A DNA stretch of 64,000 nt, from NCBI GenBank assembly GCA_029379385.1, contig CM055607.1:28517235-28581234 (forward strand), read 5' to 3'. The translations under genes were made by a program, and so were the position numbers. Of this stretch, positions 1 to 9,805 are shown one piece after another. This stretch comes from Quillaja saponaria. Taxonomy: Eukaryota; Streptophyta; Magnoliopsida; Fabales; Quillajaceae. The notes under the pieces were generated by a model that ran no database searches, was not told the DNA's origin, and saw nothing but the letters and a program-made list of their open reading frames with translations. Position 1 is the stretch's first letter; every line of letters begins with the position of its first letter.

Positions 1-979
1 CAGCAGTTTCCAAACACTCGCTACCAAGACACAAGTAACAAGAGGTGTAATGATAAGTTAGTAATATATCTCAGGATTTTTCTACACATTCATCACTCAA
101 GTAAAGGCACATATGCGACAAGCATGCCTATATACATAACTTCTATTTACAAACGACTACTAGACAATACAATCACATTCAAAGATTTAGAAAGGCCAAA
201 TTTAATTACATTATTTGGCCATCATCCATGAACAAAACAGCAGAAAAAGGAACCAAATAACAGATATAGGAATCAGATATAATTACTCAACCAGAGCAAA
301 AAGAATAGCAAAACAAAAGGTAGAAGAGCAAAAAGAACACAAATAAGAAGTAACAGCAGCCGCTAGAACCCCAAATTCAGTCAGTCCACAGTCTATCCTT
401 CTTCTTTTTGGTATCTAAGGAGGCCAGATTAGCGCAGTCTGTGCAGACTTTAAGTGCTTTCTTAGGTGTTGATCAAAATGCCATGAAAGATTCAATTGCC
501 TTTCTTCAATGGGAAAATTTCTCCATGTTTTTTCAATAATCAGTTGGACAACCTGCCATTCCAGACACACAAAGAAATGATGATTAACAGCAAACTAGGA
601 TGAATCACATATAAAAAATTTCTTCTTTCTTCTTCCCATGACTTTTGGTTTTGCATGGGAATTGTGTGGAAGTTGGTTTTACAACAAAGTTTTACCTAGC
701 AATCTTTCTTTCAAAAGAATTTAAGAAGAGTCCATATAAACCTAGTTGCCTGAGAATATGTTTTGTTTAGGCTAAAAACAATATCCAAATAATTTTGCAC
801 TTGATTAAAAATACAGAAGAAGTACTAGTTAATATGTAAACTTTTATTAAGAGTTAAGACAGTAACTCAATAATTTTGCATTGATGTAAAACCACTGCAT
901 TAAATGCCTCACCTAATCACATGCCTCTAAATTTTATTTTATTTTTCATGAAAATATATAAAAAAAAGGTTACCCTCAC
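1..979. other. 3' flank of NLR-1, no gene seen
   Basis: No convincing coding sequence is visible. Its right edge is the 3' flank of the minus-strand NLR-1. A splice-donor-like GTGAGG directly follows the NLR-1 stop codon (978-979), so part of this stretch may be a 3' UTR intron and a distal 3' UTR exon. The rest is AT-rich and unassigned. Confidence 0.4.
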
Positions 980-3566
980 CTAATCACATGCCTCTAAAAT
1001 TTTGACCCGTGGAACATGAGCTATCTCAGGCCAATAAAATCCTGTTTCTGGGTTGTATTTGCGGTACAATTCAGGACAATCTACGACCTCCAGCACTTGT
1101 AGGAAAGTCAGAGAACACATTCTGCGTGGTAGAGTTAACAATTTTGGGCACATGTTGATGTAAAGTTTCTGGAGTGATCTGAGAGCTACAAGCCAAGCTG
1201 GCAGTGCATCAAAATTGGGACAATCATCAATCTTTATGGTTTTCAAAGTTTTAGCAGATCCCTTAAGCCATGTAGGCAATTCTACTAACTTGGGCAATCC
1301 AGTAAGTGCCAATGTCTGAAGACTGGGCCAGGTGTTCTGAATATCTTCTCCTTCGCCTCTAGACAGATGAAGGTTCTCACAGTTTGAAATCAATAGAGAC
1401 CGTAATGATGTTAGGTGCTGAACACCAATTGGCAAGGACTTCAGATTTCTACAAGAGTCAATTCCGATCGTTCGAAGGCTGGTAAATTGTTGCACTCGAC
1501 CAAGATATGACAAATTATCACATTCACTGAAATACAAATGTCGAAGAGAACATAAAGACTCAATTTCCTCCTCCGGAAGAAAGTGCTGTTTTGTGGTTAT
1601 ATCCAGATACCTGAGGCTGATTAGGTTCCCCATGTCTGAGGGCAATTCTTCAATCTCCACGCATTCTCTGAGTGATAGAAACTGCAGATTCTGTAACCTG
1701 CAAATCGTATCCGGTAGTCTTCTTATCCTTCCATTACGTGAAATATCAAGATATCTCAGATGCTTCATTTTTCCAATAGATCGTGGCAGCATTTTAAAAG
1801 TGGAATCACTTAGATCCAACACTCGCAAGCATTTAAAACGTGACACAAATTTGTGTAGAAATGATTCACTGCGAGGCCCCACTCCTCTGATTGGAAAATA
1901 AATGGTCCGTAAGCCCTCAAACTTGGAGAATGGTTCAGCTAAATCACTTACAAGAAATGATAAATGACGAACTTTTCCTGAACTCGAACTTGACATCTTT
2001 TGAACTATGAGACTGAACTGTTGAGCATTCACCATTTGATACATATACGGCTAGATCATGTGCTAGATCATGCAATTTAAATATATAAAAATGTCCATAA
2101 TCCTCAAAATCTTGAAAAAAGGACCTCGAACACAGCTCAATTATGTATTGCATTCCAATATCTTCCAGGTCTTGATTTTCATTTGGCGATTGCAGGAGAT
2201 TATGGGCCATCCAAAAATTAATCAACTCAATGTTATCGAATTCATAATCCTTGGGGAAAATTGAACAAGCAACAAAACATTGCTTCAAGTAGGATGGCAT
2301 TTGATTGTAACTCAACATAAGAGCAGACAAAATGCCATCTTCCCCTTGTTCTAGTTTCCATGTCTCACTGTCCCTGACAAATATCCAATCGCATTGCTCT
2401 GTTTTCGAGAAAAGTAGACTCCCTAATGTTCTCACTGCCAAAGGAACCCCTCCACATTTTTTCACTATCTCATTCCCAATCTTTACAAGATCTGGATATT
2501 GTTTCTCTTGTCCTTCTTTAAATGCCCATTTGACAAACAAAGACAAGCAATCTTTATGAGGAAGACCCGCTAACATGTAGGTAGGAGCAGTGCCCATCAT
2601 AGAAGCAACTGAGCTACTTCGCGTGGTGACTAAGATTTTGCTTCCACTAGCACCTCCTTTTAATAAGTCACTCAGCTCAATCCATTTGCTACGTTCCTCC
2701 TCCCAAACGTCATCTAAGACTAGGAGGAACCTACGGCCATTGAAAGAAGTCCGCAAGCGAGTTTGCAAATGATCAGGATCTAAGTCACTCTTCATAGGAT
2801 CCGGACTCCTAATATTCTCATGGGAAGCAGACTTGACAATTTTGAACATTAATTGCTTAACATCGAAGTCATCGGATACACACACCCACCCTTTTACTTC
2901 AAAATGCTCATTTACCCTTTCATCATTGAACACTAGTTTTGCAAGAGTGGTCTTACCCAGACCTCCAATTCCCATTATAGGAATAACAGAGACAGTTCTA
3001 CTATCACCCGGGTGCATCAGAAAATGTTGTATAATATTTTCTTTATCATCATCCCTTCCTATGACATCTGAAGCATTCACAAAGGAATGGGTCATCTCCC
3101 TTCTATGCACAATACGTCTGTCAACACTACTTTCCACAAGATAATGAAAATTGACCTTATCAGCAGCAATCTCATCCAATTTCTCCCTAATTTCTTTAAT
3201 ATTATGAGCCATCCTAATACGGAATGCCAAAGAGTTGGAGCTTGAAAAGAAGTGGCTTACCTTCCTTCTGGTGCTTCCACAAGTTTTAACAACTTGCTGC
3301 CGCAAAGCTTCGCATTCAAATTCATCGAGCACATCTTCTGCTTTAGCGAACACGTCCTTAAGCTGCCCCAGCCACACACGCAAAGCATGGTTATGTTCCT
3401 GCTTCTCCTCAGCATCCAAGAGCACGGCCCTGACATTAGACAGAGTGCGTTCCAGTCTTTGAAGATCGTGGTGCACACCCGACACCAAGCTAGCTTCTCC
3501 GTAAGCAAGGGTTCCGATCTTCCCCAACACTATTTGAGCGATGTTGAACAGAAATGTTTCGGCCAT
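980..3566 (-). pseudogene. NLR-1: CC-NB-ARC-LRR receptor split by one frameshift
   Basis: This is an RGA-type intracellular immune receptor gene without introns in the coding part. The first frame (3566 down to 1944) holds the Rx-type coiled coil with an AEDVLDEF (EDVID-type) motif, P-loop GIGGLGKTT, kinase-2 LLVLDDVW, RNBS-B SKILVTTRS, GGVPLA and an LHD in place of MHD. The second frame (2044 down to 980) holds the leucine-rich repeats and ends in ACD. The frames overlap around 1985-2010, where this copy has about seven extra bases compared with NLR-6 at the NB-ARC/LRR junction. No intron of sensible size would remove them. RNBS-D reads CFVACSIFP rather than the CFACC form of the siblings. 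It may be a pseudogene, a gene giving separate CC-NB-ARC and LRR products, or a consensus error; everything else in the reading frame looks undamaged. Confidence 0.85.
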
Positions 3567-3665
3567 GGTAATCGTTGTTGGACTATGGATACAACAAGTG
3601 GTGAGTTTGCCGAGCTCGAGCCATTACATTAGGGAAATTGCTTTCGATAATTCAGCTGCCTTTAT

Positions 3666-3671
3666 GGTCAA
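3666..3671 (-). promoter_or_regulatory. W-box (TTGACC) upstream of NLR-1
   Basis: TTGACC on the minus strand, 100 bp upstream of the NLR-1 start codon, inside a block (AGTTGACC preceded by GCCAG) that is kept at the same place in NLR-2, NLR-3 and NLR-4. TTGAC(C/T) is the known WRKY factor binding core. Function here is inferred from position and conservation only. Confidence 0.45.
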
Positions 3672-4684
3672 CTCTGGCACACATGAAAGTAAAATTTTGT
3701 TTTTGACTTTTGTGATTGGTATATTGTTTTTCAAGGAAATTTCTGTTAAGACTGTCGCTGTCCAAGCTGAATCCTCCCAATTACAAATATGTTAGACCAG
3801 CGTAGTCAAAATATGATTAGGCTTGATTAAGTTATTTATTTATTCATTTATTTAAGAGAACTTAATATCAAATTAAGAAAAAGTAATTTAACCTACAAGA
3901 CTTGTTTAAATAGTAAAACAAGTTAAGATATTAAAAGGTTTGTGTAATATCAAGAATTCAAATATATGAAAAAGATAGTTATAAATTATAAACAAAATTT
4001 AGTTTTACATTTAAAATGAACGAGATTTAGTTCCAAAATGATATAGAAATATTATTGAGAAACTGAAAAAATTATGTGATTTTTTTATCTATCTAGTTAA
4101 GTAGAGTTATTGAATCACAATTGGAAGGTTTCTATCGATCATATCTATAGAGAAGGTAAGAGCAATGTTGATTGGCTGAGTTTCTCCCTAAATCGTGGTG
4201 CATGCGCGCATTTGATACCTCTGCCACCTGGTGGGCTTGAGTCTTTGCTCAGGTGATGATGTCCTACAAGCCGTTAGGTTACTAGTGTTGTTCTGTGGGC
4301 TTCGGTGACATTGCACTAAAAAAAGATTTTTAAAAAAAATCAAAGTGTTACAAAATAATTATTTGGGCCAATTGTATTTCCCAATCATTAATTATCATCG
4401 ATTTTGCTGTAATCTTCATAAATTATTAAATAAGTAATATAATTTATTATTTGAGTTATAATTAGTAAATAATTCATAATTATTCAATTTAGTTATAAAA
4501 TCTAATAAATAACATAGTAAAGACTAAACTATATTTATTATAAGTTTTTTTTTTTTTGTTAATTCTTTTTTTTTTTTTGAATAGCAATTATATGTTTGAT
4601 TTCATTTTTGTTTTGATTTGGGTTGAAATGTTGATGATTATTTGTTGTTTATTTGTTATTGAGTGTTTGATTTTTGTTTTTATG

Positions 4685-4990
4685 TATATAGGGAATTTTA
4701 GGGTGTTAGGGATTTTGGGAGTTTTAGGGTTTTGAGTTTTTATGGAGTTTAGGGCATTTTGGGTTTTAGGAAATTTTATGTATATTAGGTTTTGAATTTC
4801 AGGGATTTAGGGACTTGGGAATTTAAATATTTAGGGAGTGAGGGTTTTAGGGATTTAAAGATTTAGGGATTTTGGAAATTTTAGGGATTTAGAGATTTTG
4901 GGGATTTTTGATTTAGGGATTTAAGTATGATTTGGAGTAAAACTTTGAATTATTTTTTCATTTTAGGGATTTGTAGCATTATGGGTCAGT
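4685..4990 (+). repeat. Degenerate TTTAGGG-like tract
   Basis: This stretch is made of irregularly spaced TTTAGGG, TTTAGGGATT and TTTTGGG words separated by short T-rich spacers. The word matches the plant telomere repeat, but the copies are not in a clean tandem register. It is either a decayed interstitial telomere-like array or a simple G/T-rich minisatellite; the second is more likely. Confidence 0.45.
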
Positions 4991-5064
4991 AATTTTTTAA
5001 AATTTATATGCTACTAGGTCGTCTAGGAATTTATATTTTTGAATGATAGTTAGAATTATGCTAG

Positions 5065-5530
5065 TTTATGCTTTTTAGGCTAGAAACATTGAACATCGTG
5101 GTTTGAAAAACAAAACGATAAATCAGTCATACATTTGACGAACTGTGGATACCAAGATGTCCATAGGAACAAATAAGACAAGTAAGAATAGACAATTTGT
5201 CGTTAGATCAACAATGATGAATTTAAGCATGTTTATGTTTTGTAAGATAGAAACTTTACAAATTGGGATTAGGGGACCAAAATGGCATAGCAATTATAAA
5301 TTTGACAAGCTGGAGATATCGAGATGCCTGAGAACGAATAAGATCTAAGGACAAATTATTTCTTGTTTGGATCAATCGGGATAAATTTATGTATGTTTAT
5401 GCTTTTTAGGCTATAAACTTTGTAAATTGGGATTTGGGGGATAAAATGATAAAAAACTGTTATTTGTTTGAGGAGCCGGGAATACCGGGACATCTATAAG
5501 ATCGAATAAGAGATGTTGGATCGACTATTC
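5065..5530 (+). repeat. Three imperfect tandem repeats of about 165 bp
   Basis: A unit starting TTTATG(C/T)TTTT and followed by GGCTAGAAAC-like sequence begins at 5065, 5232 and 5396. Each unit continues with a shared 'AAATTGGGAT' block and a 'GAxATACCxxGACxTC' block and ends in 'GAACxAATAAGA'. The last unit also recurs, shortened, at 18,711-18,830 as part of the duplicated block. No coding function is seen. Confidence 0.6.
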
Positions 5531-5639
5531 TTCCCGATCATGTGGTCAATGCGGGTGAGAGTGACTATGACAATGGCCATGTGGTCGATTCAATACTTAC
5601 ACAGAAGATGTTTCTAGTCATCTGTTAAATTTGTGGTGG

Positions 5640-6080
5640 GACGCAATATGAGATATTCTGTGGCTCATATGGTTTTGAGAGCTAACTAGACTTCCTTATA
5701 TATTTGTAAACTTATTGGTGGCAAATGGGTTTATCAGAGATTACAAATTGAAGATTGAGATTCCAATACAAATTAGTTGTTAATGGGTTCATTCAGAGAG
5801 GTATCAATTATAGTGAAACTTTTCTTTTAGCTTCATTTAAGGATGGTTTTGGAGTGATCATGACACTAGTAGCACATTACAACCTACAGATACATCAGAT
5901 GAATGCGCAAATTGTCTTCTTAAATGAAAATATTTGTGAAGAGGTCTATCTGGTACAGCGTATGGATTTAAAATAGGATTGTAACAATGCGGAAGAAGTC
6001 CATTTATGGACTTAAAAGAAGTTTATAACAGTGGTATCTGAACTTTGACAATGTTGTAAAAAATTTGAATTTTGTTGAAA
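5640..6080 (+). pseudogene. Copia reverse transcriptase relic, copy A
   Basis: The frame around 5740-5975 reads as a decayed Ty1/copia reverse transcriptase: an (R)FQYKLVVNGFIQRGINYSETF stretch matching the family's [13 protein letters not shown] block, then VAHYNLQIHQMNAQIVFLNENICEEVY matching 'HQMDVKTAFLNGDLEEEVYM'. Around 6000, KKSIYGLKRS then a stop and QWYL match the next conserved block in a broken frame. No LTRs are visible beside it. It is a fossil carried along in the duplicated block. Confidence 0.75.
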
Positions 6081-6989
6081 AAAAAAAAATTTGACTAATG
6101 TATATACCTCGAGTTCGGTGAAAGAAATTTCATCTATCTTGTGCATAGATGCTATCATAAAATTCATACTCACAGTAACAAATTAATTAATTTTTCACCA
6201 AACACAAGAAATGGAAGGTTGGATTACTGTGCTCTGTCAGCAATCCAACAAAACACCAAAAAAATGAAAGTACCACGTGTTAGTATTAGATTGGCTGATT
6301 CAATCTCATACTAACAGGAGGGTATATTTTCTGATCTTTTCACATACTCAGTTGATCAAGTAAAGATCACATTCAAATATTTATAATCTAAATTAAGTAA
6401 AAGCAAATATGTATTTGTTTAGATTATTTGGCATCAGTTACTAACTCAAGAATCAAACAATTGGAAGGGGAAACAACTAACCAGATCAAAACAGAAAAAA
6501 GATGCAATAGCAACAGGTACTAAGAGGCATGGACAGTAAGAAGAACCCAAGTAGTACATTTCCGAGTGGGCAAAGCCAAAGTTTCTTCATTTTGGAATTT
6601 AAAAAATCAACAGAAAAAAATAATAAAGACAATGGGTACACAGCTAAGCAACAGTGGCTACACGAGGCCAGCAGCTAAGTTAAACAAGTGCAGCCTTCAG
6701 CAGGCTCTGAGTGTTTTGTTAGGCTCATATGAATTGATCTATCTGCAGTGACAGATTCAGCTGCGTTTCATGAAGGCAAAAATCTAAACACCTGTTATCC
6801 CCCCCTTTTACAATCATCCTTCTATAATCATACATCCAGATGGCTTAGAAACTCAACTAGTGAGATTTTATTCATTTTCTTTCAGTTAATCTATGCAGAT
6901 TAACCGACCACCCCTCCAGCAGGAAAAAAAAAAAAAAAACCACTAAAGAAACCCAATTTCAGGAACATCAAAAACAAACTTCCCCATAC
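6081..6989. other. 3' flank / probable 3' UTR of NLR-2
   Basis: The stretch matches 19,370-20,276 base for base over long runs. A splice donor (GTATGG) directly follows the NLR-2 stop at 6989-6988. The part around 6650-6760 (GAGGCCAGCAGC...TTCAGCAGGCT) also resembles 12,720-12,780 and 26,800-26,850 downstream of other cluster members, which suggests a shared distal 3' UTR exon. No coding sequence is seen. Confidence 0.4.
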
Positions 6990-9551
6990 CTAATAATCTG
7001 CATATAGAACTTTAACACATGGAATATGAGCTATCTTGGACAAATCAGCACCTGTTTCTGGATACAAACCAGGACAACTGACAATCCGCAGCTCTTCCAA
7101 GGAAGTGAGATGGTCCATCCCGTCAGGCAGAGACAACAATTTTGGACATCTGGAAATTGAAAGCTTCTGGAGTGATCTGAGATTTATAAACCACTCTGGC
7201 AGTGCAGCAAAATTGGTACAACCCTCAATCTGTATGGTTTGTAAAGTGGTAGCAGACTGAAGCCAGGGAGGTAAAGCCGCCAACTTTGGCAATTTCTCAA
7301 GACGCAATATTTGAAGATTCAATCCCAAGTACTGATTTTCTTCCCCTTCTACAGACATATCAAACTTTTTACAATTCGAAATTATTAGATGCTGTAAAGC
7401 TGTTAGATTCATGATACCATGGGGCAAGGACTTCAGATTTTCACAGGATTCAATTTTCAATGACCGAAGGTTGGTCAATAGTTGCAATTCAAACAGAGAT
7501 GCTAAATTATTACATTGTGTCACAACCAAAACTCTAAGAGAACGTAAGGACCCAATTCCCGTCTCCCTAAGAAAGCTTTGTTTTGTGGTTAAATGCAAAA
7601 GTCGGAGGCTAATCAGGTTTCCCATATCTCTGGGCAGTTCTTCAAGCTCCACACAGTTATTCACAGACAGAACTTGCAAATTTTGTAATTTGCAAATAGA
7701 ATCTGGGAGCCTTTTGATTTTCAGATTACGCGAAATATCAAGTATCCTCAAATGTTTCATTTTACCAATGGTTTGTGGCAACACATCAAATGTGGAATCG
7801 CTTAGATCCAACACCCGCAAGCATTTAAAATTCAGCACACATCTGCGCAGCAATGATTCATTGTAAGGTCCCAATCCTTCAATTGGAAAATAAATGGTCC
7901 TCAAATTCTCAAAGTTGGGGAACAATGCTTGGTCAGGAAAATCACTTTCACTTGTAAGAAATGACAAATGGCGAGCTCTTTGAGCCCCTGCAATATTTTG
8001 GGCACCAGGCTGAATTGTTAAGCACTCACCTTTTGCAACAAATAATGCTAGATCATGGGCTAGATCATGTAATTTAAACACATAAATTTGTCCATAATCC
8101 TCAAAATCTTGAAAGAAAGATCTTGAACATAGCTCGTTTATATATTGCATTCCAATGTCTTCCAATTCCTGATTCTCGTCAGGTGATCGAAGCAGATCGT
8201 GTGCCATCCAAATATGAATCAACTCGATACTTTCAAATTCGTAATCCTTGGGAAAAATTGCACAACATGCAAAACATTGCTTCAAGTAGGATGGCATTTG
8301 ATCATAGCTTAATTTAAGAGCAGGTAAAATATCGTCTTCCTTTTGTTTTAATTTCCATATCTCATTGTCCCTCACAAATATCCAATCACGTTCATCTGTT
8401 TTTGAAAAGAGTAGACTGCCTAATGTCCTCACTGCCAAAGGAACCCCTCCACATTTTCTCACAATCTCTGTTGCAATCTCCATCAGATTTGGATATTTTC
8501 TCTCCAGTCTTTCTTTAAAAGCCCATTTTACAAACAAAGCCAAGCAATCCTGTTGTGGAAGACCTTCTAACTTGTACGTAGGAACAGTTTCAACCATGGC
8601 AGCGATTGAGTTACTACGGGTGGTCACCATGATTTTACTTCCATGAGCACCTCCTCTTAACAAATCTGTCAACTCAATCCATTTACTACGATCCTCATTC
8701 CACACGTCATCTAAGACGAGTAAGAACTTTTGATCATTCAGAGTAGCCCTTAATCTAGTTTGCAATTGGTCAGGATCTAAGTCATTAACATTCTCATGGA
8801 AAGCAGACTTGATGATTTTTGTCATTAATATCTTAAGGTCAAAATCATTGGATACACACACCCATAATCTCATTTGAAAATGTTGAGCTACCCTTTCATC
8901 ATTGAACACCAATTTTGCTAGTGTTGTCTTTCCTAGACCTCCAATTCCCACTATAGGAACCACAGAGACACTTCTACAATGCTCACCATCACCAGGGTGC
9001 ATCAGAAGATGTTCTATAATCTTTTCTTTATCAACATCTCTTCCTATGACATCTGAAGTATTGACAAAGGAGTGGGTCATCTCCCTCTTATGCACAATTC
9101 GTCTATCAACAACATTTTCCACAAGACAGTGAAATTTGATCTTATCAGCTGCAATCTCATCCAATTTCTCTCTAATTTCTTTAATTTTATGAGCCATCCT
9201 AATACGGAATGCCAATGAATTGGAGCTTGAAAAGAAGCGGCGTACCTTCCTGCTGGTGCTTCCACAAGTTTTGACCACTTGCTTCCGCAAAGCTTCGCAT
9301 TCAAATTCATCGAGCACATCTTCTGCTTTAGAGAATACGTCCTTAAGCTGCCCCAGCCACACACGCAAAGCGTGGTTGTGTACCTGCTTCTCCTCAGCAT
9401 CCAAGAGCACGGCCCTGACATTAGACAGAGTGCGTTCCAGTCTTTGAAGATCGTGGTGCACACCCCACACCAAGCTAGCTTCTCCGTAAGCAAGGGTTCC
9501 GATCTTCCCCAACACTATTTGAGCGATGTTGAAAAGGAATGTTTCGGCCAT
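6990..9551 (-). CDS. NLR-2: intact CC-NB-ARC-LRR disease resistance protein (RGA-like), 853 aa
   Basis: This cytoplasmic immune receptor binds ADP/ATP through its NB-ARC switch and is expected to trigger defence when it senses a pathogen effector. Residues 1-150 form the Rx-type coiled coil, with EDVID-type AEDVLDEF at 77-84. NB-ARC motifs are complete: P-loop GIGGLGKTT at 202-210, kinase-2 LLVLDDVW at 277-284, RNBS-B SKIMVTTRS at 305-313, GGVPLA at 368-373, RNBS-D CFACCAIFPKDYEF at 426-439, and LHD instead of MHD at 494-496. LRRs run from about 540 to the end. The start MAETFLFNIAQ is shared by the cluster. The coding region is one exon and a splice donor abuts the stop codon. NLR-4 is nearly identical. 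The gene is intact and probably functional; the recognised pathogen is unknown. Confidence 0.96.
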   Translation of the reverse strand: MAETFLFNIAQIVLGKIGTLAYGEASLVWGVHHDLQRLERTLSNVRAVLLDAEEKQVHNHALRVWLGQLKDVFSKAEDVLDEFECEALRKQVVKTCGSTSRKVRRFFSSSNSLAFRIRMAHKIKEIREKLDEIAADKIKFHCLVENVVDRRIVHKREMTHSFVNTSDVIGRDVDKEKIIEHLLMHPGDGEHCRSVSVVPIVGIGGLGKTTLAKLVFNDERVAQHFQMRLWVCVSNDFDLKILMTKIIKSAFHENVNDLDPDQLQTRLRATLNDQKFLLVLDDVWNEDRSKWIELTDLLRGGAHGSKIMVTTRSNSIAAMVETVPTYKLEGLPQQDCLALFVKWAFKERLERKYPNLMEIATEIVRKCGGVPLAVRTLGSLLFSKTDERDWIFVRDNEIWKLKQKEDDILPALKLSYDQMPSYLKQCFACCAIFPKDYEFESIELIHIWMAHDLLRSPDENQELEDIGMQYINELCSRSFFQDFEDYGQIYVFKLHDLAHDLALFVAKGECLTIQPGAQNIAGAQRARHLSFLTSESDFPDQALFPNFENLRTIYFPIEGLGPYNESLLRRCVLNFKCLRVLDLSDSTFDVLPQTIGKMKHLRILDISRNLKIKRLPDSICKLQNLQVLSVNNCVELEELPRDMGNLISLRLLHLTTKQSFLRETGIGSLRSLRVLVVTQCNNLASLFELQLLTNLRSLKIESCENLKSLPHGIMNLTALQHLIISNCKKFDMSVEGEENQYLGLNLQILRLEKLPKLAALPPWLQSATTLQTIQIEGCTNFAALPEWFINLRSLQKLSISRCPKLLSLPDGMDHLTSLEELRIVSCPGLYPETGADLSKIAHIPCVKVLYADY

Positions 9552-9638
9552 GGTAATCGTTGTTGAACAACGGAGAAAACGAGTGGTGGGTTTGAGCCAT
9601 TACAATAGGGACATTGCTTATCATAATTCAATACTTTT

Positions 9639-9644
9639 GGTCAA
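9639..9644 (-). promoter_or_regulatory. W-box (TTGACC) upstream of NLR-2
   Basis: TTGACC on the minus strand, 88 bp before the NLR-2 start, in a 5' block shared with NLR-1, NLR-3 and NLR-4. It matches the WRKY binding core. Confidence 0.45.
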
Positions 9645-9805
9645 CTCTGGCACCCTTCAGAAATTTAACAGTGAAATTTTGTTTTTTGTTTTTTAATTAT
9701 TTTATCGGTACATTGTTTTACTAGATAATTTTTTTCTTTTTTTTAATGTTCTTGATTAAGAAAACTTGAGTATCAAATTAAGGAAATATGATTTTTATCT
9801 ATCAA

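Larger units (their letters stand above)
3567..5060. other. AT-rich intergenic DNA between NLR-1 and its neighbour
   Basis: About 100 bases next to the NLR-1 start match the 5' flanks of the sibling genes. Beyond that no gene is visible. A slightly GC-richer block at about 4140-4330 ends at an A-rich run and may be an old short repeat, but no family could be recognised. From 4680 the DNA becomes a degenerate G-rich tract, listed separately. Confidence 0.4.
5358..9805. repeat. Duplicated block, copy A (with NLR-2)
   Basis: From the words ATTTCTTGTTTGGATC at 5358 the sequence closely matches 18,711 onward, through the copia relic, the 3' flank, the whole NLR gene and about 250 bp of promoter. 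Copy A keeps about 60 bp near 5420-5500 that copy B lacks. The two copies lie in the same orientation with NLR-3 between them, as expected for unequal crossing-over in an NLR cluster. Confidence 0.8.

Noticed and set aside
1944..2044. A short intron joining the two halves of NLR-1
   Set aside because: No GT...AG pair of workable length fits within the overlap, and the intact siblings read straight through without an intron.
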